In this document: piece after piece, positions 19,288-29,502 of the stretch
How positions within the stretch are numbered: the stretch's first letter is position 1
How the letters are laid out: every line of letters starts with the position of its first letter
Source of the DNA: Acidobacteriota bacterium
GTDB taxonomy: Bacteria; Acidobacteriota; Vicinamibacteria; Vicinamibacterales; UBA2999
Direction: 5' to 3'
NCBI GenBank assembly: GCA_030697165.1
Contig: JAUYQQ010000009.1
Coordinates: 124,001 to 188,000, forward strand
Length of the DNA: 64,000 nucleotides
The notes under the pieces: generated by a model
What the model was told of the DNA's origin: nothing
The model's input: only the letters and a program-made list of their open reading frames with translations
The model's database searches: none
Program-made: the position numbers and the translations under genes

Positions 19288-20534
19288 TGACCTCTCTCGA
19301 ACGGCTGTTTGCGCTCGAACAGTTCGGCATCAAGCTCGGCCTCGATAACATCCGCGCCATTCTCGCGGCGCTCGACCACCCGGAACGGGCGTGGCGGTCG
19401 GTGCATGTCGCCGGGACCAACGGCAAGGGCTCGGTGGTTGCGATGGTCGAGCGCGGCCTGCGCGCGGCCGGGCTGAAGACTGGCCGCTACACCTCACCAC
19501 ACCTGAACGTCGTCGAAGAACGGGTGGCCATCGACGGCGAGCCGGTCGATCGGCAGACCTTCGCGGCGGCGACGGCCGTGGTGTTCGACGCGGTGGACCG
19601 GGCCACGAGCGCCGGCACGCTGACCGTCGTACCCACCTTTTTCGAGGTCTCAACCGCGGTCGCCTTCGAGATTTTCCGCCAGTGCCGGGTGGACGTCGCC
19701 GTCGTCGAGGTCGGGCTGGGCGGCCGCTACGACGCCACCAACGTGTTGTCTCCCGAGGTGACGGCCATCACGTCGATTGCGTTCGATCACGAACGGCACC
19801 TGGGCTCCACGCTGTCGCAGATCGCGTTCGAGAAGGCCGGCATTGCCAAGCCCGACACGCCGCTGGTGATCGGCCGGTTGCCCGGCGAGGCGGCGCGCCG
19901 CATTGCGACCGACGCCGCTGCGGTGGGGGCTCCGCTGATCGACGCGCACGCCACCACCACCGATCGGACCTATCCCCCGCTCAAGCTCGCGCTGCCCGGC
20001 CGCCACCAGCTAGAGAATGCCGCGGTGGCGGTCGCCATTCTCGAAACCTGGTCGGCGCGGGTCTCGTTCGTCCCGACCGAGGCCGTCGTCACCGGCCTGA
20101 CCGATTGCCAGTGGCCGGCGCGCCTCGAGTGGCTGCGGCTGCCAGGCGGCGAGTTGCTGGTGGATGCGGCGCACAACCCGGCCGGTGCGACGGCGCTGGC
20201 CATGTATCTGAAGGACACGAACCTGGCACCGCTGCCGATCGTGCTGGCGGTCATGGAGGACAAGGATCTGACCGGCATGGTGCAGCCCTTGCTGGCCGTA
20301 GCCGAGTCGTTCGTCGCCACCACGGTGCCGTACTCGCGCGCGCGCACGGCCGACGGCCTGGCGTCGGCGCTGCGGGTGCTGGCGCCCAGGTTGAGCGTCG
20401 AGGCCGAGCCCGATGCCGAGGCCGCGGTAGCTCGCGCCCTGTCGCGGGCCAACCGTGCGGTGGCCGCCGGATCGATCTACCTGATCGGTCCATTGCGCGC
20501 GCGCCTGATCGCCAAGGGCGCAAGCTCGCGATAA
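19287..20534 (+). CDS. folC: Folylpolyglutamate synthase / dihydrofolate synthase
   Basis: 415 residues, Mur-ligase fold. VHVAGTNGKGSVVAMVERGL (about 38-57) is the ATP-binding loop, TGRYTSPHLNVVEERV the folate-binding segment, and GLGGRYDATNVL with ITSIAFDHERHLGSTL the central motifs including the Mg-binding His. LLVDAAHNPAGATAL marks the C-terminal domain. Role: adds glutamate to dihydropteroate and folates. Coupled to accD. A much longer frame in another phase spans this gene and lptD, but only the frame described here carries family motifs. Confidence 0.95.
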   Translation: MTSLERLFALEQFGIKLGLDNIRAILAALDHPERAWRSVHVAGTNGKGSVVAMVERGLRAAGLKTGRYTSPHLNVVEERVAIDGEPVDRQTFAAATAVVFDAVDRATSAGTLTVVPTFFEVSTAVAFEIFRQCRVDVAVVEVGLGGRYDATNVLSPEVTAITSIAFDHERHLGSTLSQIAFEKAGIAKPDTPLVIGRLPGEAARRIATDAAAVGAPLIDAHATTTDRTYPPLKLALPGRHQLENAAVAVAILETWSARVSFVPTEAVVTGLTDCQWPARLEWLRLPGGELLVDAAHNPAGATALAMYLKDTNLAPLPIVLAVMEDKDLTGMVQPLLAVAESFVATTVPYSRARTADGLASALRVLAPRLSVEAEPDAEAAVARALSRANRAVAAGSIYLIGPLRARLIAKGASSR

Positions 20535-20569
20535 GCGGGACGCTACATCTGGTATTCTCGACTTCACTC

Positions 20570-22852
20570 GTGCGGTTGCGCCTTCCCATCTTCCTCGTCT
20601 GCGCCGTCCTGCTGTTTCCACGCCTGGCTGCAGCCCAGATTCCCCTTCCCGGCTGGAGCACCAAGCAGGACTCGGCGGAACGGCTCGACGCCGACCGCTG
20701 GCGCTTGATGCGCGACGTCGAGATCGAGGGCGAGGCGGGCACCGCGAACGCCGGCCAGAAGTTCTTTGCCGACGAGCTCGAGGTCAACATCCGGACCGGC
20801 GAGTTCACCGCGCGCGGCAACGTCGTGCTGCAGACACCGACCTCGCGCATTGCCGGCGACTCGGCAGTCTTCAGCAGCCGGACCAAGCTCGGCACGTTCA
20901 CCAATGCCATGGGCATTGCCCAACTCGGCGAGCGCGGCCGGCAGAACCAGAGCATGTTCGGCACCATGGAGCCCGACGTGTACTTCTACGGCGCGGAAAT
21001 CGCGAAGGTCGGCGCCGACAAGTACCGGATCGTCAAGGGCGGCTTCACCACCTGCGTGCAGCCGACGCCGCGATGGGAAATCGTCAGCGGCCGCGCCACC
21101 GTCAACCTGAACGACTACGTGGTGATGAAGAACGCCGTGATCCGGGTCAAGGATGTCCCGGTGTTCTACCTGCCGATCATCTACTACCCGATCCAGGAAG
21201 ACGATCGCGCGACCGGGTTCCTGCTGCCGATGTACAGCTCGGCCACCTACACCGGTTCGTCGATCAGCAACGCCTTCTTCTGGGCAATTAATCGCAGCCA
21301 GGACCTGACGCTGTTCCACGACTTGTTCTTCACCGGCAGCACCGGTGTCGGGACCGAGTATCGCTACCTGCTGGGGCCGACGGCGCAGGGCAACTTTCGC
21401 GCCTACTGGCTCGACGAGAAAGAGGCGATCGTCAACGGCGTGAAACGGCCGGCGCGCCAGAGCCAGCTCTTCACCGGCGGCCTGAGCCAGGGGTTGCCGC
21501 TCGGCTTGTCGGCGCGCGCCAACATCAATTACTCGACCGACATCACCACCCAGCAACTGCACAGCAACAATTTCTACGATGCGACGACCAGCCGCCGCAC
21601 CGTGACCGGCGGCGTGACCGGGGCGTGGGGCGGGCTCAGCATGAACTCCGTGTACACCCGCAACGAGTACTTCTATAACGCCACCGATTCGCAGATCGAC
21701 GGCAGTGCGCCGGGCCTGGCCATCTCATACAGCGGCCGCAAGTTGCCGCTGCTGCCGGCCTATTTCTCGCTGACGGCGGATGCCGGGCACATCCTGTACA
21801 TCGGCAAGACACCGACCGTCACGGTTGACAAGAGTCTGAACAAGGTTGACGTGGTGCCGGCGCTGCGGGCGCCACTGAGCACGCTGCCGTTCCTGACCGT
21901 CAACGCCACCGCGGCCTACCGCACCACCTACTTCAGCGAGAGCCTCGCCGGCGATGGCCGGACCCAAATCGAAGAGGCGGTGACGCGGCAGTACGCCGAC
22001 TTGCGCGCCGACATCGTCGGGCCCGTGTTCTCGCGCGTGTTCAACCCCAACAACGCGTTTGCCGAGCGCCTGAAGCACATCATCGAGCCGAACTTTTCGA
22101 TCCAGCGGCGCACCAAGATCGCGGACCAGTCGCGCATCCCGCAAGTGGGCGGCGCCTACGACACCATCATCGGCGGCACCACGACGCTCACCTATGGCCT
22201 GGCCAACCGCCTGCTGGTGAGAAAGCCGGCGGTCGCGGGCGAGCAGGCGGGATCGCCGCAGGAGCTGCTGAACGTCGCGATCCGCCAGAGCTACTACAGC
22301 GACGACACGGCGAGCCAGTTCGACCCGGCCTACGGCAACAACCGGGGCCGTCCGCCCAGCCCGTTTTCGCCGATCACGCTGTCGGCCAGGGCCATGCCGA
22401 GCCTGCCGGCCTCGCTCGACTTCCGGCTCGACTACGACCCGCGCAGCGAGGCCGAGTTCAGGATCATGGGCTACGGCCTGAATGGCGTCTATCGCACGAA
22501 CCTGATCGAGACCACCGCCGGCTGGAGCAAGCAGAACTACGGCAACGCGCGCGACGGCCGTTCGAACAATAACCTCCAGCAAAGCACCCAGCTGCGCTTC
22601 GCCGGCGGCAAGTACGGCGGCACCGTGTCGTTCTACTACGACATCGCGCGGTCGATGCTCAACAACCACCGCTACATCGCGTTCTACAACGCCCAGTGCT
22701 GCGGCATTTCGTTCGAGTACATGGCCTACAACTACGCCCAGAGCACCAACCTGCCGATCAACCAGAACCGCCGGTTCAACATGTCGTTCACGCTGGCCGG
22801 CGTCGGCTCGTTTTCAAACTTCTTCGGGGCATTCGGCGGCGGAACGTATTAA
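20570..22852 (+). CDS. lptD: LPS-assembly protein LptD
   Basis: 760 residues from GTG 20570, chosen because it begins a good signal peptide (VRLRLPIFLVCAVLLFPRLAAA). An OstA-like periplasmic domain follows (EIEGEAGTANAGQKFFADEL, FTARGNVVLQTP), then a long beta-barrel with alternating aromatic residues. The LptD cysteines are present: one in FTTCVQPTP and an adjacent pair in QCCGISFEY, which in known LptD form interdomain disulfides. Role: inserts lipopolysaccharide into the outer leaflet. It proves the organism is a diderm that very probably makes LPS. TATTCT lies about 12 bases upstream. Confidence 0.93.
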   Translation: MRLRLPIFLVCAVLLFPRLAAAQIPLPGWSTKQDSAERLDADRWRLMRDVEIEGEAGTANAGQKFFADELEVNIRTGEFTARGNVVLQTPTSRIAGDSAVFSSRTKLGTFTNAMGIAQLGERGRQNQSMFGTMEPDVYFYGAEIAKVGADKYRIVKGGFTTCVQPTPRWEIVSGRATVNLNDYVVMKNAVIRVKDVPVFYLPIIYYPIQEDDRATGFLLPMYSSATYTGSSISNAFFWAINRSQDLTLFHDLFFTGSTGVGTEYRYLLGPTAQGNFRAYWLDEKEAIVNGVKRPARQSQLFTGGLSQGLPLGLSARANINYSTDITTQQLHSNNFYDATTSRRTVTGGVTGAWGGLSMNSVYTRNEYFYNATDSQIDGSAPGLAISYSGRKLPLLPAYFSLTADAGHILYIGKTPTVTVDKSLNKVDVVPALRAPLSTLPFLTVNATAAYRTTYFSESLAGDGRTQIEEAVTRQYADLRADIVGPVFSRVFNPNNAFAERLKHIIEPNFSIQRRTKIADQSRIPQVGGAYDTIIGGTTTLTYGLANRLLVRKPAVAGEQAGSPQELLNVAIRQSYYSDDTASQFDPAYGNNRGRPPSPFSPITLSARAMPSLPASLDFRLDYDPRSEAEFRIMGYGLNGVYRTNLIETTAGWSKQNYGNARDGRSNNNLQQSTQLRFAGGKYGGTVSFYYDIARSMLNNHRYIAFYNAQCCGISFEYMAYNYAQSTNLPINQNRRFNMSFTLAGVGSFSNFFGAFGGGTY

Positions 22853-22866
22853 GATCGTCGGCTGTC

Positions 22867-23880
22867 ATGGTTAAAGTCCTCGTCACCGGCGGCGCCGGGT
22901 TCATCGGCAGTAATTTCGTGCGCTACGCGTTGCAAACGCATGCGGACTGGCACGTTACCAATCTCGACAAGCTGACCTACGCCGGCCGCAGGGAAAACCT
23001 GCACGACGTGATGGATGACCCGCGGCACAGCTTCGTGCACGGCGACATCTGCGACGCCGCGGTGGCCGGCCCGCTGGTCGAGGCCGCCGACTACGTGGTG
23101 CATTTCGCCGCCGAGACGCACGTCGACCGCTCGATCATGGCAGCGGGCGACTTCATCAAGACCGACGTCGAAGGCTCGTTCGTGCTGCTCGAAGCCGCGC
23201 GCCGCAACCCCGGCCTGAAGCGCTTCATCCAGATTTCAACCGACGAGGTCTACGGCAGCGTGCCGGAAGGCTCGAGCACCGAGACCGACGAGTTGAAGCC
23301 GCGCAACCCATACGCGGCCAGCAAGGCCGGCGCGGATCGCCTGGCCTATAGCTACTGGGCCACCCACGACGTCCCGGTGATCGTGACCCGGGCCTCGAAC
23401 AACTACGGGCCGTACCAGTTTCCCGAAAAGATCCTGCCGCTGTTTGTGACCAACCTCGCCGACAACATCCCGGTGCCGCTCTACGGCGACGGCGGCAACA
23501 TCCGCGACTGGCTGCACGTGCTCGACCACTGCCGCGCGCTCGACCTGCTGCTGCACACCGGCACCAACGGCGAGGTCTACAACATTGGCGGCGGCAACGA
23601 GGTCAAGAACCTCGACCTCACGCACGCCGTGCTGAAGCTGATGGGCAAGGGCACGGAGCTGATCAAGCCGGTCGCCGACCGCAAGGGCCACGACCGCCGC
23701 TACAGCCTCGGGACGAAGAAGCTCGAGGGCATGGGCTGGCAGCCGCAAGTGCCGTTCGAGCAAGGGCTGGCCGAGACCGTCGCGTGGTACCAGGCCAACG
23801 AGTGGTGGTGGCGGCCGATCAAGGAACGCGATCCCGGCTACCAGGCGTATCTCGAAGCGCAGTACGGCAAGCGCGGCTGA
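22867..23880 (+). CDS. rfbB: dTDP-glucose 4,6-dehydratase
   Basis: 337 residues, short-chain dehydrogenase fold. VTGGAGFIGSNFVRY is the NAD-binding loop, STDEVYGS contains the catalytic Thr-Asp-Glu, and NPYAASKAGADRL the Tyr-x3-Lys pair. VTRASNNYGPYQFPEK and RDWLHVLDHCRA are diagnostic for RfbB. Role: makes dTDP-4-keto-6-deoxyglucose for rhamnose and other deoxysugars. ATG 22867 begins the MVKVLVTGG sequence expected of the family. It ends in a TGATG overlap with the next sugar-nucleotide gene. It lies 14 bases after lptD. Confidence 0.95.
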   Translation: MVKVLVTGGAGFIGSNFVRYALQTHADWHVTNLDKLTYAGRRENLHDVMDDPRHSFVHGDICDAAVAGPLVEAADYVVHFAAETHVDRSIMAAGDFIKTDVEGSFVLLEAARRNPGLKRFIQISTDEVYGSVPEGSSTETDELKPRNPYAASKAGADRLAYSYWATHDVPVIVTRASNNYGPYQFPEKILPLFVTNLADNIPVPLYGDGGNIRDWLHVLDHCRALDLLLHTGTNGEVYNIGGGNEVKNLDLTHAVLKLMGKGTELIKPVADRKGHDRRYSLGTKKLEGMGWQPQVPFEQGLAETVAWYQANEWWWRPIKERDPGYQAYLEAQYGKRG

Positions 23881-24830
23881 TGCCGGCACCAATCCTCGTC
23901 ACCGGCGCGGCGGGGTTTGTCGGCAGCCACCTGCTGGAGCTGCTCGGCCGCGAGGCCACCGAGATCGTCGCCTGGCAACGGCCGGGCACCGAACCTCTCG
24001 TCGCCGGCAACGGCGTGCGCTGGACCATGGTGGAGATGCTCGACCGGGACGCGGTTCGAGCGGCGCTGAGGACGACCCAGCCCGGCGCGATCTACCACCT
24101 CGCCGGCCTTCCCCATGTTGGCGATTCGTGGGCCAAGATCCGCGACACATTCGAAGGCAACGTGCTCGCCTCCCACTATTTGTTCGACGGCCTGCGGCGC
24201 GAGGGCCTGAAGCCGCGCGTGCTCATCACCAGTACCGCCTTCGTCTATCAGCCGGTCGATCGCGCGCTGCGGGAGTCCGACGCGGTCTGTCCAAACAGCC
24301 CATACGGTACCAGCAAGCTGGCCCAGGAAATGGTGGCGATGCGCGCCTGGCAGGACGATGGGATACCGGGACTGGTGGCCAGAGCCTTCAACCACATTGG
24401 CCCGCGCCAGTCTCCCTCGTTCGTGGCGCCAGGCATCGCGAAGCAGATTGCGGCGATCGAGGCCGGACACGCGGAACCCGTCCTCAAGATGGGCAACCTC
24501 GAGTCTCGCCGTGACCTGATGGACGTGCGCGATACCGTCAAGGCCTATCGAGCCATGATGGCGTCGGCGACGCCGGGCATTCCCTACAACGTGTCATCTG
24601 GCACGTCGGTGGTGATCAAGGACCTGGTTGATCTCTTCATCAGTCGCGCAAAGGTCCCGCTCCGCATCGAGCAGGACCCCGCGAAGTTTCGGCCGGTGGA
24701 CACGGCATTTCTCCAGGGCGACCACACCAGGCTGACGACTGATACAGGCTGGACTCCGCTGATCCCGTTCGCTCAGACGGTTGAGGATCTGCTGACCTAC
24801 TGGCGCGGCCAGGCCACGAAACAGGGTTGA
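23880..24830 (+). CDS. GDP-6-deoxy-D-mannose reductase-like epimerase
   Basis: 316 residues, extended SDR family. ILVTGAAGFVGSHLLEL is the nucleotide-binding loop; ITSTAFVYQPV and NSPYGTSKLAQEMVA supply catalytic Ser/Thr, Tyr and Lys. RAFNHIGPRQSPSFVAPGIA is strongly typical of the Rmd group that reduces GDP-4-keto-6-deoxymannose to GDP-D-rhamnose. A GDP-mannose dehydratase is not in the window, so the exact nucleotide sugar is inferred. Coupled to rfbB by overlapping stop and start. Confidence 0.85.
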   Translation: MPAPILVTGAAGFVGSHLLELLGREATEIVAWQRPGTEPLVAGNGVRWTMVEMLDRDAVRAALRTTQPGAIYHLAGLPHVGDSWAKIRDTFEGNVLASHYLFDGLRREGLKPRVLITSTAFVYQPVDRALRESDAVCPNSPYGTSKLAQEMVAMRAWQDDGIPGLVARAFNHIGPRQSPSFVAPGIAKQIAAIEAGHAEPVLKMGNLESRRDLMDVRDTVKAYRAMMASATPGIPYNVSSGTSVVIKDLVDLFISRAKVPLRIEQDPAKFRPVDTAFLQGDHTRLTTDTGWTPLIPFAQTVEDLLTYWRGQATKQG

Positions 24831-24854
24831 CAGGCGAATAAAAGGCGAAATAAT
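24827..24854 (+). promoter_or_regulatory. Promoter of the radical SAM gene
   Basis: TTGACA (24827-24832), 16 bases, AATAAT (24849-24854). The -35 overlaps the preceding gene's TGA. A start site about 7 bases downstream coincides with the ATG at 24862, implying a leaderless message and favouring that ATG over the one at 24853. Confidence 0.6.
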
Positions 24855-24861
24855 GGTCGCG

Positions 24862-25902
24862 ATGGCGACCTTTCCGCTGCTGTTCGACCTTGGTCGCTCC
24901 CCGACCACGCGGGACGTGGCGAAGCTGGTGAGGGACGGTGGCCTCGCCGCATTGCCCGACGCCAGGCGCCGTGGCGACGCGGCGACCTACCAGGAGATCC
25001 GCTGCCGCTCGGCGCTCAACCGCGTGAAGGGCATGCCTTTCTTCAAGTGGACGCTCAATCCCTATCGCGGCTGCACGCACGGCTGCCACTACTGCTTCGC
25101 GCGAAAGTACCAGACCCAGCTCGAACTGAACGCCGGCGACGACTTCGCCTCGGTCATCTTCGTGAAGACCAACTTCGTGGACGTGTTGCGGCGCGAGCTC
25201 GCCAAACCCACGTGGGTGAAGGACACCATCGGCTTCGGCACGGCGACCGACCCGTATCAGCCGATCGAGGGCACCTACAAACTGTCGCGCGGTGTGCTCG
25301 AGGCACTGCGCGACGCGGCCTCGCCGGTGGGCATCGTCACCAAGGGCCCGATGATTGTGCGCGACCTCGACGTGCTGCAGGACCTGTCGAAGCGCGCGCC
25401 GTGCCGCATCCACATCAGCGTACCGACGGTGGATGAAGAGGCCTGGGAGCAGCTGGAGCCCGGCGTCGCGCACCCCATGCAGCGGCTGCGTGCGGTGCGG
25501 CAGCTGGTGGATGCCGGCCTCGATTGCGGCGTGCTGATGGCGCCGATCGTCCCAGGTTTCTCGACGCAGCCGTCAAAGATCGAGCGGACCATCAAGGCGA
25601 TCGCGGACTCGGGCGCGCGGTCGGTGGGCGCGATGGTGATGCACCTGCAGGGCGGCACCCGCGATCACTTCATGGGCCTGCTGGCGCGGGAATATCCACA
25701 CCTCGTCGATCGCTACGAACACCTCTACGCGGGCAAGTATGCGCGCAAGGACTACCTCAGGCAGGTGGACGAAGTGGTGGGGATGATGCGGGCGCGATAC
25801 CTGCCTAGCGTCCGGAAGCGAGCCGTTGCCGCCTCCGCTCTACGAGCTTCCACCTTCGCCAAGGCTACGGCGGACAGGTCCGCGGGCCAGGCGCTCGATT
25901 AG
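24862..25902 (+). CDS. Radical SAM protein, SplB-like / Rv2578c-like family
   Basis: 346 residues from ATG 24862. NPYRGCTHGCHYCFARKYQ (about 63-81) holds the CxxxCxxC motif that binds the 4Fe-4S cluster and SAM. GFGTATDPYQPIEGTYKLSR and the final HLQGGTRDHFMGLL fit the family annotated as Rv2578c-type or DNA-photolyase-like radical SAM proteins; the reaction is unknown. Odd: the C-terminus (FAKATADRSAGQALD) is encoded by a dispersed repeat and overlaps the end of the convergent M20 gene by 63 bases, so the native end may be shorter. Confidence 0.85.
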   Translation: MATFPLLFDLGRSPTTRDVAKLVRDGGLAALPDARRRGDAATYQEIRCRSALNRVKGMPFFKWTLNPYRGCTHGCHYCFARKYQTQLELNAGDDFASVIFVKTNFVDVLRRELAKPTWVKDTIGFGTATDPYQPIEGTYKLSRGVLEALRDAASPVGIVTKGPMIVRDLDVLQDLSKRAPCRIHISVPTVDEEAWEQLEPGVAHPMQRLRAVRQLVDAGLDCGVLMAPIVPGFSTQPSKIERTIKAIADSGARSVGAMVMHLQGGTRDHFMGLLAREYPHLVDRYEHLYAGKYARKDYLRQVDEVVGMMRARYLPSVRKRAVAASALRASTFAKATADRSAGQALD

Positions 25903-27015
25903 GCCGGCGATTACGGCGGCTCGTGGCACGAGCGCGTCGATCTCGACGTGCTCGTGAAGCGCGTGCGCACCATCCCCAATGGCACCGAAGCCATCAAGGG
26001 TGGGCACCCCGAGTGCCGCGGTGAAGTTGCCGTCGGAGCCACCGCCGGCACTGCCTTCCTCGAGCGTCAGGCCGAGGTCTTTCGCCACATCCCGAGCCGC
26101 CTCGAACAGCTTCACGACGCCCTCGCTTCGCTCCAGGGGCGGACGATCGAAACCACCTGTGACGGTGACACGGGCACCGGTGAGGTGCGGCGCCAGCGCC
26201 GTCATGGCCCGCTCCACGCGCTCGGCATCGGCTCGCGTCACCGCCCTGGCGTCGATGGTGGCGCGCGCCTCGGCCGGCACCACGTTGGCGCGGGTGCCGC
26301 CTTCGATCACGCCCACCGTCACCGTGACACCTCGCGCCGGATCCTGCAGGTCGTCGATGGCGATGATCTGCCGCGCCAGTTCGCGAACAGCGCTAATGCC
26401 CTTGCCGGGGTCGAGCCCCGCGTGCGCCGACACGCCGTGCACGATCATTTCAAATTGGCCGACGCCCTTGCGGCTGGTCTTGAGCCCGCCGCCGGGCAGC
26501 GACGGCTCGAACACCAGCACGGCCTCGCTCTTGGCCGCCTCGGCCTCGATCAACGCGCGCGACGTGGTGCTGCCGATCTCTTCGTCGGCGGTCCACAGCA
26601 TCACCACCTGGCAATTGTTGAGCCCGCCCGCGTCGAGCACCGCGCGGGTGGCCAGCGTGGCCAGGCCGATGCCGGCTTTCATGTCGAAGATGCCGGGACC
26701 GTAGAGCCGGCCTTGCTCGCGCTTGAGCGGCATGCGTGCGAGCTGGCCGATCGGCCAGACGGTGTCGAAGTGCCCGAGCATCAGGACCTGGCGCGGACCA
26801 CTGCCAAAACTCACTCGCAAGTGGTCGCCCGCCGCGGCTGACGAAACCCGGGTCACCGTGCCGCCGAGCGCCTGCAGCCGCGTGGCCAGCTCAGCCCCAC
26901 AGCGATTCACGGCCACCGGATCGTCGCTCGGCGACTCGATGGCGACGAGCGTCTCGATGAACTCGAGCAGCCAGTCGCGCTGGGAGGCGCAGTAGTCGAG
27001 GAATTGGCGGGGCAC
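25840..27015 (-). CDS. M20 family metallopeptidase (glutamate carboxypeptidase-like)
   Basis: 391 residues from GTG 27015 (an in-frame ATG at 27042 would lie upstream of the -10 box). Zinc ligands are in LMLGHFDTVWP (His-x-Asp), DMKAGIG (bridging Asp), TADEEIGS (catalytic Glu pair), EPSLPG and a final His in HALHEHVEID. SAHAGLDPGKG marks the dimerisation domain. Role: probably cleaves C-terminal glutamate or other N-acyl amino acids; cytoplasmic since no signal is seen. The C-terminus GPVRRSLGEGGSS derives from a dispersed repeat shared with the convergent radical SAM gene. Confidence 0.9.
   Translation of the reverse strand: MPRQFLDYCASQRDWLLEFIETLVAIESPSDDPVAVNRCGAELATRLQALGGTVTRVSSAAAGDHLRVSFGSGPRQVLMLGHFDTVWPIGQLARMPLKREQGRLYGPGIFDMKAGIGLATLATRAVLDAGGLNNCQVVMLWTADEEIGSTTSRALIEAEAAKSEAVLVFEPSLPGGGLKTSRKGVGQFEMIVHGVSAHAGLDPGKGISAVRELARQIIAIDDLQDPARGVTVTVGVIEGGTRANVVPAEARATIDARAVTRADAERVERAMTALAPHLTGARVTVTGGFDRPPLERSEGVVKLFEAARDVAKDLGLTLEEGSAGGGSDGNFTAALGVPTLDGFGAIGDGAHALHEHVEIDALVPRAAVIAGLIERLARGPVRRSLGEGGSS
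25850..25878. repeat. Dispersed repeat at two convergent gene ends
   Basis: On the minus strand it reads CCTGTCCGCCGTAGC, four bases, GCGAAGGTGG. A clear relative (CCTGTCCGCCGAAGC and GCGAAGGCGGAA) lies inside the thiC leader at 29337-29380. It is translated in both directions at the C-termini of the radical SAM and M20 genes. Confidence 0.65.
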
Positions 27016-27021
27016 GGGTTC

Positions 27022-27028
27022 TATAATA
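27022..27028. promoter_or_regulatory. Overlapping divergent -10 boxes
   Basis: TATAATA gives TATAAT on the plus strand, 6 bases before GTG 27034, and TATTAT on the minus strand, 7 bases before GTG 27015. The whole intergenic space is only 18 bases, and both messages would be leaderless. Confidence 0.6.
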
Positions 27029-27033
27029 GACCC

Positions 27034-27618
27034 GTGGTTCAAAGGTTCACGGGGTCACGGGTACAGGGGTTCACTGGGTTCACTGGGTTCGCTGTCGCCT
27101 GTGCGCTGATCGGTGGGGGCGCACTGCAGGCGCAAACGCCGCAGCCGTTCCCGACCCCGAGGCCCCCGTCCACGCAAAAGCCCGCGGCACCGCCGGCAGC
27201 AGTGGGCCAACCCGCCCCACCCGCCCAACCCGCCCAACCCGCCCCACCCGCCCAACCTGGCGTGCCAAGCGAGGCGATGTTGGGCGCACCGATCTATCCG
27301 TCGGCGGTCTACCTCACGTCCTATGATGCCGGCCGCGGCCAGCGGTTCTACTTGTTCGGCTCGACTATCCCCTACGCCGAGCTCGTGGGGTATTACCGGA
27401 CTGTACTGAAGACCAGGGGGGACGAGCTATTCCAGTCACCGTCGACGCACCAGTTCGAGATCGCGCGCTACCGCGACGACAGCATGGCGTTTCCGCCGAG
27501 CGTCACGATTAAGGACTACACCTACGGCGGCGCGGCCGGCTTTCCAAATCCCAGGCCCGGCGCAGAACCGGCACGCTTTCCGACGATCATTCAGATCGTC
27601 CCGACGCCCAGGCCTTAA
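27034..27618 (+). CDS. Secreted proline-rich protein of unknown function
   Basis: 194 residues from GTG 27034. A signal-like segment (FTGFAVACALIGGGALQAQ) is followed by a Pro/Ala/Gln linker with PPAQPAQP repeats (about residues 35-85), then a folded domain of roughly 105 residues with IYPSAVYLTSYDAGRGQRFYL-like sequence and TIPYAELVGYYRTVL. The domain is not one I can name. The start codon and first 20 codons lie in a run of GGTTCAC-type short repeats related to those at 3498-3545, so the N-terminus may have been remodelled by repeat expansion. It ends just before an inverted repeat facing thiC. Confidence 0.65.
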   Translation: MVQRFTGSRVQGFTGFTGFAVACALIGGGALQAQTPQPFPTPRPPSTQKPAAPPAAVGQPAPPAQPAQPAPPAQPGVPSEAMLGAPIYPSAVYLTSYDAGRGQRFYLFGSTIPYAELVGYYRTVLKTRGDELFQSPSTHQFEIARYRDDSMAFPPSVTIKDYTYGGAAGFPNPRPGAEPARFPTIIQIVPTPRP

Positions 27619-27621
27619 CGC

Positions 27622-27684
27622 AACCACGAAGACACGAGACGCACGAAGCCTACTTTGGCTTCGCGTTCTTCGCGTCCATCGTGG

Positions 27685-27686
<2 letters not shown>
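27622..27686. repeat. Imperfect inverted repeat between convergent genes
   Basis: AACCACGAAGACACGAGAC...GCACGAAGCC pairs with GGCTTCGCG...ATCGTGGTT around TACTTT. It overlaps the thiC TAA and probably terminates transcription from both sides. Confidence 0.6.
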
Positions 27687-29445
<1,759 letters not shown>

Positions 29446-29502
29446 TTATCACGGGGCCGCCGATGAGCTTCGGGTAGAATGCCCGTGCCTTCCCCCAGAC
29501 CC

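Noticed and set aside
20531-20552. GGGACGCTACATCTGG before lptD as another REP
   Set aside because: Only the right half and GTAG foot are recognisable; the left stem is missing, so it is at best a relic.
19391-22852. Single 1153-codon frame spanning folC and lptD
   Set aside because: Only the part from GTG 20570 encodes LptD; the first part is a shadow of folC in another frame and reads as Arg/Gly-rich nonsense.
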